From Hericium rajendrae (Eukaryota > Basidiomycota > Agaricomycetes > Russulales > Hericiaceae): a stretch of 64,000 nucleotides of DNA. The DNA lies in assembly GCA_033439255.1 (NCBI GenBank), contig CM065879.1, forward strand, positions 2,398,501 to 2,462,500, in the 5' to 3' direction. Below, in pieces: positions 58,009-64,000 of this stretch. The notes below the pieces were generated by a model. The model searched no databases and was not told where the DNA came from. It was given only the letters and a program-made list of their open reading frames with translations. A program made the translations under genes and the position numbers. The stretch's first letter is position 1. Each line of letters starts with the position of its first letter.

Positions 58009-59972
58009 GGCTGGTGGGTGAAGGGGAAGGGGAAGGTGAAGGGACAGATCAAACTCACTGCGTTTAAGAGCAACCTGATCGAACCTCGGAGAGGTCTGGT
58101 CAGGTATGACGTAGCCACATATCATCCCAGCCGCGGCAAGGTGGAGTCTGTTCAGATTGGGCCAGCTCAAGCGCTCACCTATGTCCACAGCTGTTCACAC
58201 CTCGCCGGACGCACCTCGCTAGCGGGCTGCGAGATGGATGATAACCGCGGTGTGGCCAGACCCAACGTCTGGTCAAGCTCTGTCAGTGTAAAGTTCCACA
58301 CCTGACCAGAGTCCAATCAGATTGTTCTTAAACGCAGTGGTACTAGCGCGATCTTCTCATGCTGATTATCGCCACCCCCAAGCCGAGGCTGAACTCGCCT
58401 CCGTAAAGACCGCAGAGCATGGCCGCAAATTTACGCTTCCGAGCATCCGACGACATTGCTTCAAGCTTACATGGTGTGGGCGTACAACAGTAAGTTACCA
58501 GCAGTTAGCTTCTATCGCAGATGGTGCGTATGTACAACCTTCGGGCTTCGATCTCCACGACGGTGTGACGTACTGACATAACATTATGCCATCGTTCAAC
58601 TCCGAGTCCACCACATCCACCATACAGTATATGACGATGTCATCGAGCAAACAGAAGGACCGTATTGTTTCTGTGATATCGATATCGATCGATGCACTCG
58701 ATTTTGTGAAGGATGCCGTGCCGAGCGACAGTATGAAGGGTGTGCTGTCGACATTGTCGAATGTGCTGGTTGTTTTGAAGGCAAATCGGCGCTTTCTAAT
58801 TCGTTCACGTATCAATCTGACTGCAGATTCCAGGATACGATACACAATAAAGACAACTTCGAGAGCCTTGCATGCTAATGCCATTAGATTGGTCTCATGC
58901 TGTGGAAAGCGACAACGAGCAGTCCGCACACACAACTGAGTCCCGCTGCAATACCGGCCATTGTCGACCTGCAGATGTATGTGTTGTGTCTGATGCTATG
59001 GCCATATTGTGCTCCTATCTGATCTGTGTCTATGTCTGTTGACAGTATATATGTCCTTGAAGCTGCAGGCCATTTGCCCACTGGTCCGATGGCCCGACTG
59101 CTCTCTCCATCCATTGATAAAGAGAACATCACAGGCTGGCAGATGGACTTGGATCACTTTATGCACATCTTCAATGTTGGTGTCTGCACTTCCTTCATTA
59201 CTGATATGACTGACTGAAATGCATCTAAATGTAAAGTTGAATGAACTCATGGTGATGTCTGAGCAGACTCGTCTCGAGAAGACTGGAGAGTATGTCAAAG
59301 CCTTACAGATACAGTCTTTCCCCGTTGGACTAGGGAGCCGGAGGCTTCCCTGCATGCAGAGGTTCGGAGGATGCCGAGGCTTAGTCAGCATGTCCATAGC
59401 TAGTCTCACCTCATGTAGAGTAGCCTCGTCTGCACTATCATCACCTTGGGCATAGCTCTCGCCCTTAGGCCACTCCACCGCTCCGTGAAACGCCACCACT
59501 TTGTGAAACATCTCTAGTAAAACATTCTCAATTTTACTTCGATCGAGCCGAAATTTGACATAGATGTAGAGGTATATGTTATCTAATTGTGGTATTAAAA
59601 TCAAATTTTTTGAGTGAACCTACAATGCTGGACGAAGGAATTCCAGTTGCAAAGTGCTGACTTTGGCCAAATCTGAGTTTGTGACTGCCATGTTCTGACA
59701 CAAGTCAGAATCAAAGTCTCTTATTTAATTTTTTTTCGGAGCCAAGACCACTATCCGAGCGAGATCACAAATTTTTAAAAGAGCAGTGTAGTATTGGCTC
59801 TTAAGTGAGACTTTTGAAGCCAGGCGTGACATGACGCGAAGTTGAACATCACGACGCGACACGACCTGCACTTTGATCTGAGCTGCGCTCATCCACCACT
59901 GTCCTTTCAAATTATCCTAATCTACACCTATATTTCTATACCCTTACTACTAGTAATCTACCTTACTTTCAA
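58009..59972. other. Intergenic flank upstream of the transposon
   Basis: No gene is recognised; long frames on opposite strands at 58.5-58.9 and 59.0-59.6 kb mirror each other and show no motif. The 5' untranslated end of the transposon must lie here, but I could not identify a terminal inverted repeat. Confidence 0.4.
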
Positions 59973-62242
59973 ATGACGAAGCGGGCCGACTCTTGGCAGC
60001 ACGTTAAAGCAGCCAAACTCCATCAGGCCAATGATGCTCAGATGCAAGCCGCCATCAAAGATCTCCTTGCCGAGAAAGAGAAGCTCATCCCAGAGAAGAG
60101 CTGCCGAGCTATTGCAAAGGAGCATGGCATTGATCACATCACACTATCCTGACTTGTGAAGCCAGAGAACAGGTCAATATCAGACTTCAATGCATCCAAG
60201 CAGAAGCTCACCCCGTCTGAGGAGCGTGTCATGGTTGAGTGGATCTGTCAGTCGGCAGACCGTGGATTTCCTCAAACCTATGATCAGGCGAGAAATGATC
60301 TTTACTCACGTGTCAAAGCTTGACTGATGGTCCGGTGCATTTAGATTGAAGCCATAGCAAATAACATCATCCAGGCATGACTCGAAGCAGACAAGCACCT
60401 GCAGCTGGTTGAGAAGAACTGATCATCGCGGTTCCTCGACAGGCATGCAGATAAACTGAAGATGACATGGGGAAACTCTCTCACATCAGAGCATGCACAA
60501 TCACTCAATCCTACGAATGTCGCATCATGGTTTGGGCTGGTGAAGAGGGAAGTTGTGGACAAGGCTGTGGATCCTGAGCTCATCTATGGGATGGATGAGA
60601 GCAGCTTTCCATTGCTGGATACCAGGACCCGCCACATCATTACACGCAAAGGCGTCAAATGTTAGCATCAGCAAGGAAGTGGCGATAAGGAAAACATTAC
60701 CATAATCACAACGATATGTGCTGACGGCACATCGCTACAGCTGACAATTATCTACAAAGGCAAGAATTTCATGTCGAAGTGGAAAGATAATAATGTGTCA
60801 GGAGCATCGTAAGTCAGCTGCATCAACCTCCATTGCAGATTCTCATTGGAAACTGGAAGGATTTGTCACAGCGACAAAGGTTGGACAGACTCAGAATTAG
60901 GGCTCCTGTGGATGCAAAAGGACTTCGAACTGACAACACGAGAGAAAGTGGCTGGTCGAACTTGTGTCCTCCTTATGGATGGACACAGCTCTCATTATAC
61001 GCCCGAGCTTCTTCGATATGCTCAATCTCACAACATTGAGATTCTTGGTTATCCTCCGCACTGTATGCATGCTCTTCAGGGACTTGACGTTGTCTGCTTC
61101 GCATCAATTAAGGACGTCTATGGTGACAAAATCAAAAACTTTGAGGACCGCACAAAACACACATTCACGAAGGCAGACTTTACTAGTGTTTTTGGCCGTG
61201 CATTTCTGTCTGCCTTCACACCTAACTCAGTTAAGGCAGCATTCGAGAAAACAGGCATTTATCCATTCAACCCTGATGTGATAACACCAAGTCAAATGAA
61301 GCCGAGCGAGGCAACGTCAACGAAAGGCCTCGCTCCAATCATGCAGCCCAGCCCCGTGCAAGCCGTCATCAATGCCTTTCGAAAGGCACCACCAACATCG
61401 TTTGACGTCTCTGACGACATGCATGCACTGCCAGTCATTACCCACTCTGCCATGCTGCTGTCACTGCCTGATGATGCGAACATCGACCCAATGCTACGCG
61501 CAACCCATTCAGTGGCCAGCACAATACCCATGCAGCATGTGACATTCGAATCTTCTGAGTCATCCAGTCTCATGGCTAGCTCCTCGACTTCATTGGCATC
61601 CAAGCGCGGGTCCTCCGAAGATCCTGATACGCCGTCCAAGCGTATCCGGTTGATGACCGCAAACCTGTCACAGACAACATCAGGTAGCTTCCTTGTTAGC
61701 AAACCAAAGATGACTACGATAAACTGCATCGCACCTCTAATCTTTCAGAGAATCCCTGTCTCTGCAATCCTCGAGCCTGACTGGAAGTTGGTTAGTGAAA
61801 TGTCCAAGCCCGAGCACTTCTCGCGTCAAGAGCTCGTGGAAAGTGTCAAAATACTCATGCTCAATCTGCGACTTGCACACATGCATGTTGTCGAGATGGG
61901 GTCATAGAAGCTGCAAATGCTCAGTTAGTCATTCAGAACATCTATACCGACAAACTACACCATGCACTTTTTGAGAAGGAGACCAAGAAAGCGAGCAGCT
62001 CCGAAAGGATCATCTTGAATGTTGGTGGGACTCATTTGACAGACGAAGAATTCATACAGGAGCTTGAACGTCAAAAGAATGCACGAGAGGCAGCTGAAGA
62101 GGCGAAGAAAATAAGAAAGGAGGAACACGCAGCCAAAAAAGCGGAGAGAGATGCAAGTCAGACCATGTGGCAGGAGATTCTGGCTGTACACGAGACTGAG
62201 GTCAACAGGTGGAAGACCCAGTGTGATGAGCTGATTCACTAA
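59973..62242 (+). mobile_element. Tc1/mariner-superfamily (pogo-like) DNA transposon, decayed transposase
   Basis: The transposase is readable in one frame from ATG 59973. It has an N-terminal helix-turn-helix (SCRAIAKEHGIDHITLS), a CENP-B-type HTH (FLDRHADKLKMTW..LNPTNVASWFGL), and a DDE domain with the first Asp in YGMDESSF, the second in LLMDGHSSH and the third in ALQGLDVVCF. The C-terminal region has Lys/Glu-rich coiled coils (EAAEEAKKIRKEEHAAKKAERD). Six in-frame stops break the first third: TGA at 60150, 60321, 60378 and 60420, TAG at 60342 and 60663. A TAA at 60810 falls in a 30-base GT..AG stretch that could be an in-frame intron. One base is missing near 61896, before the final 62242 segment. 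From 60846 to 61907 the frame is open. Terminal inverted repeats and target duplication were not found by eye. Confidence 0.85.
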
Positions 62243-62289
62243 GGAACTTGAAAGAAGGACTTACCAATGAAGCCACATCTGAGAAAAAC

Positions 62290-62605
62290 ACCAGAGGTAT
62301 ATTGCACTATGTAGTCTACATAGTTCTAATAGGGCCATAGCAGTCCCCTTTTCTTCATAGCCATCTCATAGTAGCAAGGTAATCTATATAGGGCTACATA
62401 GCTATCATAGGATAAGGCAGTAGCTATGGTAGCTATTATAGCTATCATAGCATAGAGCATAAGCTATCATAGCTACTATAGCTATCATAGTATAAGATAG
62501 CTATAAGAGCTATGTTAGCTATGTAATATATTCTCACTATCATATTATATCTAGTCATTTAGATTTCTATCTACCCTATGTCATCTCTGCTAAATATATT
62601 ACTCA
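62290..62605. repeat. AT-rich repeat unit, copy 1
   Basis: A roughly 310-base AT-rich unit with dense TAGCTATCATAG-like inverted motifs. It shares its whole order of landmarks with 63105-63430: CACTATGTA, a GCTACATAG block, CATCTCATAG, GTAATCTAT, ATAGCATAGAG, ATAAGCTAT, CTACTATAG, and an ATTTCTATCTACCCTAT end. Confidence 0.75.
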
Positions 62606-63104
62606 AAAATACTATCAATATATCACAAAATATAAATACAATATAAATCTGTCTTATTATAATTAAAGCCTTTAAAACATCAAACATTTCAAAGCATTAT
62701 ATTATAAATAATATCTTATAGCAATACATTTATATAAGACTACAAAACTACAATACACTACAACAAATACCAACTTACAATAAACTCAAGCTAGATAAGA
62801 TAAGATTAAATATAAGATGAGACTTAAGATAAAAGAGAATATAAGATAAGAGAGAATATGAGATAAGATAGAATATAAGATAAGATAAGACTTACCTCAA
62901 AGATAAGAAAAAGCGAAAATATAATCTAAACATAGATTAATAAATTAGTACAAGATAAAAGAGATATATATAGAAGAACATAAGACATACCAAAGAAAAG
63001 AAAAAGCGAAAATATAAAGTCTACAAAGAACATTAGGATTAGTAGACAAGAAAACAATATAGCAACCTACCGAACATAAGAAGATTAGAACAGCATCAGA
63101 GAAA
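62606..63104. other. AT-rich spacer with GATAAGAT tracts
   Basis: This is a very AT-rich stretch between the two 310-base units, with runs of GATAAGAT (about 62795-62890). Two copies of AAAAAGCGAAAATATA (about 62912 and 63000) lie here, each after a purine-rich AAAGATAAG or AAAGAAAAG tract. No gene is seen. Confidence 0.6.
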
Positions 63105-63430
63105 TATGTCACTGGTATATAACACTATGTAAGCTACATAGCTTTCCTAGGTCCATAGCTGTCCTCTTTTATACATAGCATCTCATAGCAGTCAAGTAAT
63201 CTATCATAGCTTGCCATAGCTGTCATAGCTGCCATAGCATAGGGCATAAGCTATCATAGCTATCATAGCATAGAGTATAAGCTATTATAGCTGTCATAGC
63301 TACTATAGTATAAAACAGCTATAGAAGCTGTATCAACTATATACTATATCTCCATTATTATATTACATCTAGTTAGAAAGATTTATATCTACCCTATATC
63401 ACCTCTATCAAATATATTGTTTCAGCATGT
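63105..63430. repeat. AT-rich repeat unit, copy 2
   Basis: Diverged direct copy of 62290-62605, about 815 bases further on, with the same landmark order and many small substitutions. Confidence 0.75.
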
Positions 63431-63810
63431 TACAGGAAAAATATTATCAGTCTAATACTTTCATGTTTTAAAGTTACAAACATCGAAAATTAAACAGCAT
63501 AAATTTTTTATATAATTTTATTACAAAGCATCATACAAGCTACAAAGATTACTAGATAACTACAAAAGATACAAACTTACAATAACTATAAAAAGCGAAA
63601 ATATAAACATGAAAAGGCATTAATATAAAAAGACAATATAAAAGCTTACCAAACTAATAAAAAAGCGAAACTCTACAAAACAATTTAAGACATCAGTGTA
63701 AGAAGATATAATAAAACTTACCTAGTAAGCATACACAAGTACTATACCAAGTAGTAAAGACATCAGCATAAGATATAAGAGACGAAGGATAAAAGCTTAC
63801 CTTAATAAAA
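63431..63810. other. AT-rich tail with AAAAAGCGAAA motifs
   Basis: Further AAAAAGCGAAA copies lie at about 63592 and 63660, spaced within CTTACC-containing stretches. No coding potential is seen. Confidence 0.55.
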
Positions 63811-63902
63811 ATAAAATAAAAGCAACGACGACGAACAAGAAAGCAATGACGACGAACAAGAAAGCAATGACGACGAGCAAGCAACAACGACGAGCAAGCG
63901 AC
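63811..63902. repeat. Short tandem repeat of about 21 bases
   Basis: Repeats of the form AAGCAATGACGACGAACAAGA occur about three to four times, then decay into AACGACGAGCAAGC. It marks the switch back from AT-rich to GC-rich sequence near the window end. Confidence 0.7.
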
Positions 63903-64000
63903 GATGACGAAGTGTCGACGTGGCAGGGGATGGTGGGAGTTAAAGAGCAAGAGGTAAGGCACGTCGTGCATGCCTTATATACGAGTCCCGGCCGGAGCCG

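Noticed and set aside
58495-58939. Mirror-image frames of about 120-146 codons on both strands
   Set aside because: No recognisable motif in either; overlapping opposite frames of similar size are expected by chance here.

Overview
The window is nuclear DNA of a filamentous basidiomycete, most likely an Agaricomycete. Nearly every gene is split by many short introns of about 50-60 bases with GT..AG ends. There are two Clp1-like genes, a family so far known from mating and clamp-cell development in basidiomycetes, together with multicopy P450s, F-box/leucine-rich proteins, a small secreted protein and a GPI-anchored polysaccharide lyase. Housekeeping genes are eukaryotic: serine palmitoyltransferase LCB1, enolase, mitochondrial ribosomal bL28 and the SPOUT methyltransferase SFM1. 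No virus-like or LTR element was recognised.

Layout: 0-1.5 kb holds a diverged transaldolase-like gene. At 3.6-9.0 kb two related P450 genes lie tail to tail. A P450 of a second family is at 11.3-13.6 kb, and a small secreted protein at 14.1-14.7 kb. At 15.3-19.8 kb a Ser/Pro-rich coiled-coil gene sits head to head with LCB1. At 20.4-26.3 kb there are relics (P450 tail, short-chain dehydrogenase, P450 carrying a piece of PEP carboxykinase) around an intact Clp1-like gene. A PAP2-family membrane protein is at 29.9-31.1 kb and two F-box paralogues at 32.0-36.8 kb, one frameshifted. The polysaccharide lyase is at 37.6-39.3 kb, a second Clp1-like gene at 39.9-41.0 kb, and a second P450 of the 11.3 kb family at 41.7-44.1 kb. 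From 47.0 to 51.8 kb is a compact housekeeping block (unknown probable mitochondrial protein, SFM1, F-box protein, bL28). A decayed APC amino-acid permease is at 54.1-55.9 kb and enolase at 56.3-58.0 kb. A Tc1/mariner (pogo-like) DNA transposon at 60.0-62.2 kb is followed by an AT-rich repeat region that reaches the window end.

The P450s do not form a classical metabolite cluster: no terpene, polyketide or peptide synthase is visible, and the relics point to repeated local duplication and loss. The most striking pattern is exon structure. All four complete P450 genes place active-site motifs on exons of 10-25 bases. In one family the heme cysteine is on an 11-base exon and the oxygen-binding I-helix motif on a 14-base exon. 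In the other the heme loop is cut into exons of 11, 25 and 12 bases, so that skipping the first two together would remove exactly the heme loop in frame. SFM1 also has a 10-base exon that encodes its signature loop.
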